This document shows positions 1 to 8,052 of a DNA stretch of 35,378 nt, piece by piece. The notes beneath the pieces are model-generated. The model worked only from the letters and a program-made list of their open reading frames with translations, searched no databases and was not told where the DNA came from. Position numbers and translations under genes: made by a program. The stretch is from a virus: IMG/VR virus record IMGVR_UViG_3300042894_003667, positions 1 through 35,378 of that record; one strand, written 5' to 3'. How positions within the stretch are numbered: position 1 is the first letter of the stretch; every line of letters begins with the position of its first letter.

Positions 1-11
1 AAGGATAACAC

Positions 12-21
12 ATATTTATTA
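12..21 (+). promoter_or_regulatory. ATATTTATTA motif before the first gene
   Basis: ATATTTATTA ends two bases before the ATG at 24. The tight spacing makes a classical -10 box for this ATG doubtful, since transcription would start inside the gene. Confidence 0.3.
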
Positions 22-23
22 CC

Positions 24-1094
24 ATGAGTAATCCTAATAAATCTTACTTTGATAAATACATCACTCCCGTAGTTCGTGAAATAGACAAAGTCAATGTTTA
101 CGAATTTGAAAATGGGATGGATTATGAGTTAACAACTTCTGGCAAAACCATTAATGTTGATACTATCAAGGAAGCCCAAAGTAAAGTTTTGAAAAATCTT
201 AAAAAAGATCCTAATTTCTACACCAACATGTTAGTAAATGAAACTATTAAAATGGTAGGTGAGTATGGATCTGGTAAAAAGCCTGGAGTAAGAAGTACTG
301 CTAAAAGTGCAGAATCCGTAAAAAAAGACGGTAAAATGCCTAAAGCTGATAAACAAGACGCTCCATATGGTCTTAAAGACGAAGTTAAAGGTAAATACAA
401 GTCTTCTGGAATGGAACCAGCTAAAAAAGTTCCTGGTTCATTAAATGAGGGATATGATATTTTTACACTTAATCCAGAATCTTATTTTCAAGCTATGGAT
501 AATAACGGAGAACTTATTAAAAAAGTTAGAGATGCTATTAAAGGAGATGATGCTAAAAAGAAACATGTTATTGATAAGTTAAAGAAACACGCTGAACAAT
601 CTCGTAACATTGAACGACTTAAAGATAAAGTAAAGAAAGCTATTAAAAATATTAATGATGCTCCAATGCGTGAGTCTAAAGGTATTCCATCAGAACAGTT
701 AACAAAGTTAAAACAGTTAGTATCTAAATTAAAAGAAGAAGGTAAAAAAGATTTAGCTAGTGCTTTAGAAAGACTTCTTGATAAAGGTGTAGAAGAAGGA
801 ATGGATTATACAATTAGTAATCAAGAAACTGCTGATAAACCAGGTCCAGGATTTTATAATAGAGGAACATTAAGTGGTTTTGAAGAAGACATAAACGAAG
901 ACGTAAACGTAAAAGATTCTAGAAAAATTAAATTAACTCCTACTACTAAAAATCAAATTTTAACTTTAGTTCATGAACTTGCTGAAGATTTATATAAAGT
1001 AACCGGTAGAACTGGTGATACTCTAGTGCAAAATATAAGTCCAAATTCAGTACCTTCTTTAACACAAGGAGGAGCTAAAGTAACTCGATTCTAA
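24..1094 (+). CDS. Uncharacterised charged protein, possible prohead core/internal head protein
   Basis: I do not recognise this 356-residue protein. It is hydrophilic and rich in Lys and Glu, with a long predicted helical stretch (about residues 160-270, many K/E/L heptad-like segments) and no membrane segment or signal peptide. It overlaps the next gene, a gp21-like prohead protease, by one base (TAATG), so the two are probably co-translated. It carries (L/I)-x-E tripeptides such as LNE and LAE, the type of site cut by T4 gp21. It also has an APYG peptide that recurs in the scaffold protein two genes on. T4 places the small prohead core genes 67 and 68 just before 21, so an internal core protein is the best guess from position, not from homology. 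The ATG at 24 is two bases after an ATATTTATTA motif. Confidence 0.55.
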   Translation: MSNPNKSYFDKYITPVVREIDKVNVYEFENGMDYELTTSGKTINVDTIKEAQSKVLKNLKKDPNFYTNMLVNETIKMVGEYGSGKKPGVRSTAKSAESVKKDGKMPKADKQDAPYGLKDEVKGKYKSSGMEPAKKVPGSLNEGYDIFTLNPESYFQAMDNNGELIKKVRDAIKGDDAKKKHVIDKLKKHAEQSRNIERLKDKVKKAIKNINDAPMRESKGIPSEQLTKLKQLVSKLKEEGKKDLASALERLLDKGVEEGMDYTISNQETADKPGPGFYNRGTLSGFEEDINEDVNVKDSRKIKLTPTTKNQILTLVHELAEDLYKVTGRTGDTLVQNISPNSVPSLTQGGAKVTRF

Positions 1095-1723
1095 TGACTA
1101 AACAAGTTTTAATAGAATATTTGGCTTTTAAGCCATCACCACAGTCTCTTAATGAGGCAAAAATGAATCCAGGTAAAAATCTTATTGTAGAAGGTATTGT
1201 ACAACGTGCAGATGCTAAAAACGAAAATGGTCGTGTTTATCCTAAAGCAATACTTCATAGAGAAGTAGAAAAATACATTGCAGGCCCGATTGCCCAAAAC
1301 AGAGCTTTGGGTGAATTAGATCATCCAGAGTCTTCTGTAATTAGTTTAAAAAATGTTTGTCATAATATTAAACAATTACGATGGGAAGGCGATGATTTAT
1401 TTGGTCGCATTGAAATTCTTAATACACCTAGTGGAAATATTTTAAGAGACTTAATATTAAATAATATTACTGTAGGAATTAGTTCAAGAGGCATGGGTAG
1501 TGTCAAACAATTAGGTGAATCTACAGTAGAAGTACAAGATGATTTTGATTTAGTATGTTGGGATTTTGTAAGTACACCAAGTACACATGGTGCTTACATG
1601 AAACCCGTAAGTTTAGCTGAAGGTAAACAATATACTCAACACAATACTAACCAATATTCAAAAATAAACTCACTAATTACAGATATTATTTGTAATCAAA
1701 CGGGAGTTTGTTGCATAAAATAA
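1094..1723 (+). CDS. 21: Prohead core protease, T4 gp21-like
   Basis: Serine protease that matures the prohead by cutting scaffold and capsid proteins after (L/I)-x-E. The 209-residue length matches T4 gp21 (212 residues). The fold signature is present: an N-terminal strand (NLIVEGIVQRAD), the NGRVYP segment, the catalytic His in GELDHP (about residue 77) and the Ser segment GISSRGMG (about residues 134-141). Conserved LRDLI lies between them. The start overlaps the preceding stop (TAATG). A GGAGGAG stretch about 20 bases upstream is too far away for a normal ribosome site and encodes Gly-Gly-Ala of the previous protein. Position between a core-like gene and the scaffold gene fits T4 order. 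The C-terminal 30 residues (polar, with two Cys near the end) are unlike the core domain. Confidence 0.93.
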   Translation: MTKQVLIEYLAFKPSPQSLNEAKMNPGKNLIVEGIVQRADAKNENGRVYPKAILHREVEKYIAGPIAQNRALGELDHPESSVISLKNVCHNIKQLRWEGDDLFGRIEILNTPSGNILRDLILNNITVGISSRGMGSVKQLGESTVEVQDDFDLVCWDFVSTPSTHGAYMKPVSLAEGKQYTQHNTNQYSKINSLITDIICNQTGVCCIK

Positions 1724-1863
1724 AAAGTTTTTACTAGTTCTGCATGTTTTTGGATAGCCCTATATATTTATGAGCATCCATACAGAATCTTTAATATTCT
1801 GTCGCACAAATTAAAAATCTTATATTGTCTCTCTAATAGACAGTGCGAAATAAAAAAAAACAA
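1724..1863 (+). promoter_or_regulatory. Structured leader of the scaffold gene
   Basis: This 140-base gap holds an ATATTTATGA motif (1764-1773) and then two hairpins in tandem. The first is ACAGAAT (1782-1788) with ATTCTGT (1796-1802), a perfect 7-bp stem with a 7-base loop. The second has outer arms CGCAC (1803-1807) and GTGCG (1843-1847) enclosing an inner TGTCT/AGACA stem (1826-1830 with 1838-1842). An A-rich run leads into the ATG at 1864. There is no T-tract after either stem, so this is not an intrinsic terminator. A 5' leader that controls translation or stability of the abundant scaffold mRNA is an inference. Confidence 0.45.
1764..1773 (+). promoter_or_regulatory. ATATTTAT-type motif upstream of scaffold gene
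   Basis: ATATTTATGA, 90 bases before the chosen scaffold start and just ahead of the two leader hairpins. Compare the copies at 12, 5087, 5821, 19925, 26861 and 33609. Confidence 0.35.
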
Positions 1864-3273
1864 ATGTCAAACAACCAACAATTATTTAAAGACGCAATTG
1901 CTGACGCCAAAACTTTACGTGAAGTTGCCGTCGCTAACGCAAAAGCCGCTCTTGAAGAATCTTTTATGCCTCGCATCCAAAGCATGTTTGAAAGACGTGT
2001 AATGGACGCTGATGAATTAGAAGAAATGAAAGATGACGAGCTTAAAGAAAAAGCTACTTATGTAGTAGACAAAGACAATCTCATTGATTCATTAGACGAA
2101 AACGAAGAAATGGAAGAAGGTGAAGATCTTGACCTTGAAGAACTTTTCAACTCATTATCAGAAGACGAAGACATGGAAGAAGGCTATGGTGCTCGTGAGT
2201 ACGAAATGGGTAAAAAAGCCGGTGAAACCATGATGGAAGAAGATGATCTTGAAGAAGATTACGATCTTGAAGAAATTCTCCGTGAACTTGAAGAAGAAGA
2301 TTCTTCAATTTATGAAGACTATGATGAAGATTCTATGGAAGAAGGAACAGATGAAGATCTTAACGAAAATTCTATGTTCGAAAAAGCTAGTGGAGGTGAG
2401 AGCATCGACGAAGTAACAGTAGATGAACTTCGCGACATGATCCAAGACGCTATTAGAGCTGTCATGGGTGGTGAAGCTGGTGCTGCTGGAGACGAAGAAG
2501 CCGACATGGACATGGATATGGACATGGGTGGTGCTGAAGGTGACGATGAATTTAACTTAGACATCGAAGACGAAACTGAAGAAACTGAAGAAAAGCCTAA
2601 AAAGAAAAAGTCAAAAGAAGAAGAATTAGACGAATTATTTGCTCTTTACGAAAGAAAGAAAAAAGAAAAAAAAGAGCTTGATGAGCGTGCTAAGTACAAA
2701 GGTAGAAAAGATGAAAAAGAATTAGATGAAGCCTTTGATAAAAAAGCTAATGCTCCTTTCGGTTTAGGTAAATCAAAGAACAAAATCGGAGCTCCATATG
2801 GTGCTTCAGGTGACAAGAAATCTGGTTTCAATGGTGCTTACAAAAACAAACTTTCTATGAAGCTTAACGAAAAAGTTAAAGAAGTAGATGAAGCTAAAAA
2901 GAAAGAAAAAGAATTAGAAGAAGCAATCAATGTAATTAAGAGTCTTCGTGGCCAATTAAATGAAGTTAACTTGTTAAATGCTAAATTGATTTATGTAAAT
3001 AAATTATTTAAAGCAAGCAACTTGACTGAAAATCAAAAAGTAAATGTTGTTAATAGCTTTGATAAAGCACAAACTTTAACTGAAGCCAAAAACATTTACG
3101 AAGTGTTGAAAAACACAGTAAAAACTTCTAAAGTAAGTTCTAAAACTACTTTGAAAGAACACAAATCATTTGCTTCTAGCATCGTAGGTGGTACAACAGC
3201 TAAGTCACCTATTATCAGTACAGATGATCAAATTACAAGAATGCAACAATTAGCTGGTATTATCACAAAATAA
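1864..3273 (+). CDS. 22: Prohead core scaffold protein, T4 gp22-like
   Basis: Acidic, low-complexity scaffold expected to form the prohead core and to be degraded by the gp21-like protease. The protein (469 residues from the ATG at 1864) has a helical N terminus (about 1-60), a Glu/Asp-dominated middle (about 60-250, including a DMDMDMDM run), a Lys/Glu-rich linker with APFG and APYG peptides, and a C-terminal coiled-coil-like helix region (about 330-430) ending in RMQQLAGI. Many (L/I)-x-E sites are visible. The frame stays open to a GTG at 1843, but that adds a lysine run and lies inside a hairpin arm; ATG 1864 with an A-rich leader is preferred. It is longer than T4 gp22 (about 269 residues) because of the acidic insert. 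Assignment rests on composition and position between 21 and 23. Confidence 0.82.
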   Translation: MSNNQQLFKDAIADAKTLREVAVANAKAALEESFMPRIQSMFERRVMDADELEEMKDDELKEKATYVVDKDNLIDSLDENEEMEEGEDLDLEELFNSLSEDEDMEEGYGAREYEMGKKAGETMMEEDDLEEDYDLEEILRELEEEDSSIYEDYDEDSMEEGTDEDLNENSMFEKASGGESIDEVTVDELRDMIQDAIRAVMGGEAGAAGDEEADMDMDMDMGGAEGDDEFNLDIEDETEETEEKPKKKKSKEEELDELFALYERKKKEKKELDERAKYKGRKDEKELDEAFDKKANAPFGLGKSKNKIGAPYGASGDKKSGFNGAYKNKLSMKLNEKVKEVDEAKKKEKELEEAINVIKSLRGQLNEVNLLNAKLIYVNKLFKASNLTENQKVNVVNSFDKAQTLTEAKNIYEVLKNTVKTSKVSSKTTLKEHKSFASSIVGGTTAKSPIISTDDQITRMQQLAGIITK

Positions 3274-3291
3274 AAAACACATTAAAATAAA

Positions 3292-5034
3292 ATGTCAACA
3301 ATTAATCAACTTCTCGAATCTGCTAACCCATGGCAGTCTTTGCAAGGCGACGCGACTCGTTTAGCAAACAAATGGGCTAAATCTGGTTTGTTGGAAGGTT
3401 TGAGTGGATTCGACAAATCAAACATGTCGATGTTACTCGAAAACCAAGCCAAGGAACTTATCGTTGAAACTAACACTACTGCTGGTGCTACATCTGGCTT
3501 TACAACTGGTCAAGGTTACCAGTGGGCTGGTGTTGCTCTTCCAATGGTGCGTAAGATTTTTGGACAAGTAGTGGCTAAAGAATTCGTTTCTGTTCAGCCA
3601 ATGCAAATGCCAACTGGTCTTATTTTCTACTTGGATTTCCAGTATGGTACTACTAAAACTCCATTTACTTCTGGTGATTCACTTTATGGTACTCCAGCTC
3701 CAGGATTTGGTAACAGTAACTTTGACAACTTAGCTCAAGGTGGTTATTATGGTGCTGGTAGATTCGGTTACTCTCGTAACGAATTTTCAGCTTCTGGTGT
3801 ATCTGCTTCTGCTGTAACTCAAATTACAACTGGTTCAAATTTCTACGAAATTAACTTTGATTCTAATTACATCAATTCTTGTAATGCTGGAGAAATTTAC
3901 AAAGTTGTAATACCAAACGTTCAGATCAATGCACAAGCTATTGCTCAAGGTGTTGCTAGTGGTTACACAACTGCTTCTGTAGATACTTTTGGTGTTCAAG
4001 CTTTCTACTTAGTTGCTCCTACAGCTTCTATTAATGCTAACCGTATTTTGGCTGATTACACTACAATCACCAATACAAATACTACTTTCTACGTATCTGC
4101 TTCTAGCACATTCAATGATGGTGCTGGTCGTTTGTTAAGCGGAAGTACAGTTAACGTTGCTACAACAGTAACTTTCTTGAAGCAAGGTTCTATGAACCCA
4201 TTCAACGTTGGTGATTACGAAGCCGGTGGAAACCCATTAGCATCTCCTAACGTACAGTCATACAGCGACATCGAATTCCCTGAATTGAACATTAAATTAG
4301 TTTCTGATAGCATTACTGCTGAAACTCGTAAATTGAAAGCTCAGTGGACTCCTGAATTCGCTCAAGACTTAAACGCGTACCAAAACTTAGATGCTGAAGC
4401 TGAATTAACTTCAATGTTGTCTGAGCAAATTTCAATGGAAATTGACCTTGAAATTTTAGGTATGTTGATCACAGGTGCTGCTGCTTCTAATACTCAATAT
4501 TGGAGTGCTCAAGTTGGTAACCAAATTAACTCAACTGGTACTGCTTTTGTAAGCAATACAGCTGGTGTTTACTACAACCAAATGTCTTGGTTCCAAACTT
4601 TAGGAATTAAATTACAAAAAGTTTCTAACTTAATCCACCAGAAAACATTGCGTGGTGGTGCTAACTTTATGGTAATTTCTCCTTCAGTTGCTACTATTTT
4701 GGAATCAATCCCTGGATTCGCTGCTGATAACGCAGATGCAGAAACAATGAAGTATGCATTTGGTGTTCAGAAAATCGGTTCAATCAATGGTCGTTACAAG
4801 GTGTACAAAAACCCATACATGAAGTGGAATACTATCTTGTTGGGTTATAAAGGAACTCAGTTCTTAGAAACTGGTGCCGTTTATGCTCCTTATGTTCCAT
4901 TGATCATGACTCCATTGATCTATGATCCAACAACATTCACACCACGTAAAGGTGTAATGACTCGCTACGCTAAGAAAATGCTTCGTCCTGATTACTACGG
5001 TAAGATCGAAGTTGCTGACTTGCAAGTAGTTTAA
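3292..5034 (+). CDS. 23: Major capsid protein, T4 gp23-like
   Basis: Forms the hexameric shell of the head. The 580-residue protein has the T4 gp23 N-terminal pattern: a helical propeptide, then TSGFTTGQGYQWAGV and the PMVRKIFGQ(V)VAKEFVSVQPM block, and near the C terminus the PYVPLIMTPLIYDPTTFTPRKG and MTRYAKKMLRPDYYG segments. IVE at residues 57-59 followed by TNTT is a good gp21-type cleavage site, so mature protein would start at Thr60. It is about 60 residues longer than T4 gp23 (521); the extra length lies around residues 170-290, where a Ser/Thr/Asn-rich stretch probably forms an insertion domain exposed on the capsid. Codons are more C-ending and regular than in its neighbours, as expected of a very highly expressed gene. 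The leader has no Shine-Dalgarno sequence. Confidence 0.97.
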   Translation: MSTINQLLESANPWQSLQGDATRLANKWAKSGLLEGLSGFDKSNMSMLLENQAKELIVETNTTAGATSGFTTGQGYQWAGVALPMVRKIFGQVVAKEFVSVQPMQMPTGLIFYLDFQYGTTKTPFTSGDSLYGTPAPGFGNSNFDNLAQGGYYGAGRFGYSRNEFSASGVSASAVTQITTGSNFYEINFDSNYINSCNAGEIYKVVIPNVQINAQAIAQGVASGYTTASVDTFGVQAFYLVAPTASINANRILADYTTITNTNTTFYVSASSTFNDGAGRLLSGSTVNVATTVTFLKQGSMNPFNVGDYEAGGNPLASPNVQSYSDIEFPELNIKLVSDSITAETRKLKAQWTPEFAQDLNAYQNLDAEAELTSMLSEQISMEIDLEILGMLITGAAASNTQYWSAQVGNQINSTGTAFVSNTAGVYYNQMSWFQTLGIKLQKVSNLIHQKTLRGGANFMVISPSVATILESIPGFAADNADAETMKYAFGVQKIGSINGRYKVYKNPYMKWNTILLGYKGTQFLETGAVYAPYVPLIMTPLIYDPTTFTPRKGVMTRYAKKMLRPDYYGKIEVADLQVV

Positions 5035-5057
5035 TCATAATCTGATTTAAATTAATT

Positions 5058-5084
5058 AAGACCCGCTTCGGCGGGTCTTTTTTT
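5058..5084 (+). terminator. Rho-independent terminator after the capsid gene
   Basis: A perfect 9-bp stem, AAGACCCGC (5058-5066) with GCGGGTCTT (5071-5079), closed by a TTCG tetraloop in the stable C(UUCG)G context and followed by a T run through 5084. It lies 23 bases after the capsid stop and ends the head transcription unit. Confidence 0.95.
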
Positions 5085-5086
5085 CA

Positions 5087-5096
5087 TATTTATAAC
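5087..5096 (+). promoter_or_regulatory. ATATTTATAA motif between terminator and phoH
   Basis: ATATTTATAA lies two bases after the terminator T-tract and 11 bases before the phoH ATG. A signal restarting expression is needed at this position, which supports a promoter role, though no mapped start site is available. Confidence 0.45.
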
Positions 5097-5107
5097 CACA
5101 CAAAGTT

Positions 5108-5821
5108 ATGGACAATAATGTAGAAAGTGTGGTAAATGCAGTAGCATCTCACCACGACAAATTTAAGGAAAAACGTAAACCAAAAAATCCTATTAAATTT
5201 AATGTATCTTTAAATCAAGAACAAAAACAAGCAAAAAGTATTATTTATGACAACACCATCTCAGTATTGACTGGTGCTGCAGGTAGTGGTAAAACATTAG
5301 TCGCTTGTCAAGCCGCTTTAGATTTATTGTTTAACAAAGAAATAGAAAAGATTATTGTAGCTAGACCCGTAGTAACAGCTAAAGAAGACATTGGTTTTCT
5401 TCCAGGCGGGTTAAAAGACAAATTAGATCCATTTATTGCTCCTATATATGATAACATGTATCGATTGTACAATAAAGAAAAAATCGATAAAGAGTTTGCT
5501 GAGGGAAGAATAGAAATTATTCCATTTGCTTTTATGAGAGGTAGAAACTTTAGTAATAGTTTTATTATTTTAGATGAAGCCCAAAATATTACTGACTCTC
5601 AAATGGAATTAGCCATTACTCGTTTATGTGAGGGATCAAAAATGTGTATTGTTGGTGACGTAGGACAAATTGACTTAAAATTTAAAAAAGACTCAGGATT
5701 ATATTTTGTAAGTAAAGCAGTATCGGCAATTGATGGTGTTAGTCATTTTCACCTTAAAACAAATCACCGTCATCCTATAGTAGAACCAATTTTAGAAATT
5801 TATAAAACATTAAGAGATTAA
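5108..5821 (+). CDS. phoH: PhoH-like P-loop ATPase
   Basis: A 237-residue cytoplasmic ATPase of the PhoH family, common in marine T4-like phages; proposed roles involve RNA metabolism, but its job in infection is unsettled. Visible motifs: Walker A GAAGSGKT (about residues 57-64), the ARPVVTAKEDIGFLPGG block, Walker B FIILDEAQN (about 151-159), sensor-like VGDVGQIDLK, and the NHRHPIVEPILEIY C terminus. The protein has only the ATPase domain (no PIN domain), as in short PhoH proteins. It starts its own unit after the capsid terminator and ends 15 bases before the gp13-like gene. Confidence 0.95.
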   Translation: MDNNVESVVNAVASHHDKFKEKRKPKNPIKFNVSLNQEQKQAKSIIYDNTISVLTGAAGSGKTLVACQAALDLLFNKEIEKIIVARPVVTAKEDIGFLPGGLKDKLDPFIAPIYDNMYRLYNKEKIDKEFAEGRIEIIPFAFMRGRNFSNSFIILDEAQNITDSQMELAITRLCEGSKMCIVGDVGQIDLKFKKDSGLYFVSKAVSAIDGVSHFHLKTNHRHPIVEPILEIYKTLRD

Positions 5822-5830
5822 TATTTATTA
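5821..5830 (+). promoter_or_regulatory. ATATTTATTA motif before the neck operon
   Basis: ATATTTATTA begins on the last base of the phoH stop codon and ends six bases before the ATG at 5837, the first gene of a tightly coupled series that runs to 19925. Confidence 0.4.
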
Positions 5831-5836
5831 TCGACT

Positions 5837-7438
5837 ATGTCTCAAGATTATAATTACGCCCTATCAACCACAGATCTATTACCAGTTCCTGGTAATACTC
5901 CATTTGGTTACTACGATAATGACCCAACATTTCAAAACGATGCACAACGTGCTTGTTTTTATGTAACCAGACGTTTAGGTTTTGGTGTAGTTGACGTAGA
6001 ACTTGTAGACTTTCAAATATATGCTGCTATGGAAGAAGCAGTAACTACTTACGGTAACGAAGTTTATCTTTACAAAGTAAGAGAAAATTATTTATCAATA
6101 GAAGGTAGTTACACAGACAGCTTTTTATGTGAATATAACGTAAGTTATTTTAATGCATCTTTATCTTTTAGTCCTCCAGATGTAGCTGTGTCTTCTGATT
6201 TTACATCATACCCAGAAATGCAGTGGGCTATCAATAGTGGAAGTATATTTTATGTTGTTTCCGCTAGTGTTATTCCATCAATGTCTAGAGCTGATTTTAG
6301 TTTAGTACAATCTTTTGGCATTGAAGATCAATGTGGTAACTTTTTACCACAATATACTTACATGAAAGGAGGAGAAATTTATTTTGTTGTAAAGAATCCA
6401 CTTCCTTTTATTAGTCCTGCAGATTATTTTTATGTATCATCTAGTTATGTAAATAATAACTATGTTTTAGACATAGATCCTAATGCTAGTATTTCATCCA
6501 CTACTCAAGTAGTACAGTATATAGCCTATAAGTCAGATTATAATATGAATACTCGACTTATTGACCGAACTTTGGGTGGAACCATAAGAATCGCCAATAA
6601 TTATGCGGACCAAGCTTTCATACGCGATATTCCCGTATATAGCGCGAGTATTGACCTAATAGACGGTCAACAAACGTACGACTTAAAAGCATTGTTTGTT
6701 AGTGAAAGTCTTATTAGTTTAAAAGATAATCCTGTAGTAGTTAGAGTATTTTATCAAGCTCCTCCCGCTCAAGCATGGATGACAAGTCCATATCCTGGTT
6801 TAGGAGGTGTAGGTGCTACAGCAGATATGTTTGGATTTTATGGTGGATACGGATACAACTCATACATTCAGTGGCCTGTGTATTTTGACATACAAAGAAT
6901 ACAAGAATGGAACATGCAAATGGATGTAAGATACAATGGATATAGTTTTAGTGTAAACAATAATATACTTACTATATTCCCAATCCCACCAGGAAATGGA
7001 AACAAGTTATGGCTTGAATTTGCTAAGGAAAGTGATGTTTTACAACAAAACCAAAATCAAAACAGTAACGTTCCACCGTATGATAAACCTATCATAACAG
7101 ATGTATCTAACGTACCTTACGCAAACCCAACATATTCTAGAATTAATTCAATAGGTAAATCATGGATTATGAGATATGTATTAGCAATTTGTAAAGAAAT
7201 TTTAGGTTACTCAAGAGGTAAATACCCATCAGCAGAAGTTCCAAAAGTAGGAGCTATGTCTAGTAGTGACTTAATGAGTCAATCTCAGGCAGATAAAGTA
7301 GCCTTGTTAGAAGAACTTAGACTTTTATTAGATGAAACTTCAAAACAAAAACAGTTAGAAAGACAAAAAGCTGAAGATGATGCTAACAATGCTATTATGA
7401 GTAATATACCTTTACCTTCACCTATTTATATTCTATAA
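5837..7438 (+). CDS. 13: Neck/head-tail connector protein, T4 gp13-like (divergent)
   Basis: Probable head completion protein at the portal-tail junction. The 533-residue protein is rich in Tyr, Asn and Ser. Its C-terminal part (about residues 440-515) shows a helix with YVLAICKEILGYSRGKYPS, a short loop, then a Leu/Glu-rich helix ending LLEELRLLLDETSKQ. This matches the helical C-terminal layout I associate with gp13-type proteins of marine T4-like phages. T4 gp13 has 309 residues, so this version carries about 200 extra residues, probably beta-rich insertions around 100-330. It is coupled (TAATG) to a gp14-like gene, which is the stronger anchor for the call. The alternative is an unrelated virion protein in the gp13 position. 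Confidence 0.65.
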   Translation: MSQDYNYALSTTDLLPVPGNTPFGYYDNDPTFQNDAQRACFYVTRRLGFGVVDVELVDFQIYAAMEEAVTTYGNEVYLYKVRENYLSIEGSYTDSFLCEYNVSYFNASLSFSPPDVAVSSDFTSYPEMQWAINSGSIFYVVSASVIPSMSRADFSLVQSFGIEDQCGNFLPQYTYMKGGEIYFVVKNPLPFISPADYFYVSSSYVNNNYVLDIDPNASISSTTQVVQYIAYKSDYNMNTRLIDRTLGGTIRIANNYADQAFIRDIPVYSASIDLIDGQQTYDLKALFVSESLISLKDNPVVVRVFYQAPPAQAWMTSPYPGLGGVGATADMFGFYGGYGYNSYIQWPVYFDIQRIQEWNMQMDVRYNGYSFSVNNNILTIFPIPPGNGNKLWLEFAKESDVLQQNQNQNSNVPPYDKPIITDVSNVPYANPTYSRINSIGKSWIMRYVLAICKEILGYSRGKYPSAEVPKVGAMSSSDLMSQSQADKVALLEELRLLLDETSKQKQLERQKAEDDANNAIMSNIPLPSPIYIL

Positions 7439-8052
7439 TGGCAAATAAACCAGGAGCATTTTTTAGAGTACCCGGTCAAAAAGTCACTACTCCAGGTGAC
7501 TATGAAGCTTTACCATCTCAACCAGATGGATTAGCTAGACCTATGCCCTTTGCACCAGGTAATGACATTGATTTTCAAGTAACTTCAATTACAGAAGCTT
7601 ACAAAAGATTAATGTCAATGCAGGTGCCTTATTATAAAATAAGTGCTACTAATTCAACTACAAACATTTACGGTGAAAGTACTTCAAAATGGTATTACCA
7701 ACCAGTTCTTATTAAGTGTTATATTGATAGAGGTGATGAACTTCAAGTAATAGAAGACTACGGTGTAAGTAATACACAAAAATCTCAATTCTGGTTTGTA
7801 CACGAAATGATGCAAAAAATTGGAGTAATGCCTGAAGTAGGTGATATTATTTTAGACAGAGAAAGATACTATGAAATTTATAATGTAAACGAAAACTGGA
7901 TTGATTTTGGAAATGATGATCAATATATATATGGTTCTCCTAATTTTGAAAGTAGTAGTTTAAATAAAAGAGGTCAAAGTTTAGTATTTGAATTAGATGC
8001 AGTAATGACTAGGCCTATTAAACTTAATATTTTGCCTTATAAAATACAATAA
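7438..8052 (+). CDS. 14: Neck protein, T4 gp14-like
   Basis: Probable head-tail connector subunit. In this 204-residue protein the recognisable core is GDIILDRERYYEIYNVNENW (about residues 138-157), which parallels GDLIYFPMDNSLFEINWVE in T4 gp14. It is preceded by a segment carrying SQFWFVHEMMQKIGVMPEVG, which corresponds to the part of T4 gp14 just before that block. T4 gp14 is 256 residues. Its start overlaps the upstream stop, and its own stop overlaps the next start (both TAATG), so expression of the three neck/tail genes is coupled. Confidence 0.72.
   Translation: MANKPGAFFRVPGQKVTTPGDYEALPSQPDGLARPMPFAPGNDIDFQVTSITEAYKRLMSMQVPYYKISATNSTTNIYGESTSKWYYQPVLIKCYIDRGDELQVIEDYGVSNTQKSQFWFVHEMMQKIGVMPEVGDIILDRERYYEIYNVNENWIDFGNDDQYIYGSPNFESSSLNKRGQSLVFELDAVMTRPIKLNILPYKIQ

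Noticed and set aside
1843-1863. GTG start of the scaffold gene at 1843
   Set aside because: It lies in a hairpin arm and adds only a lysine-rich heptapeptide; ATG 1864 begins a sensible helical N terminus.
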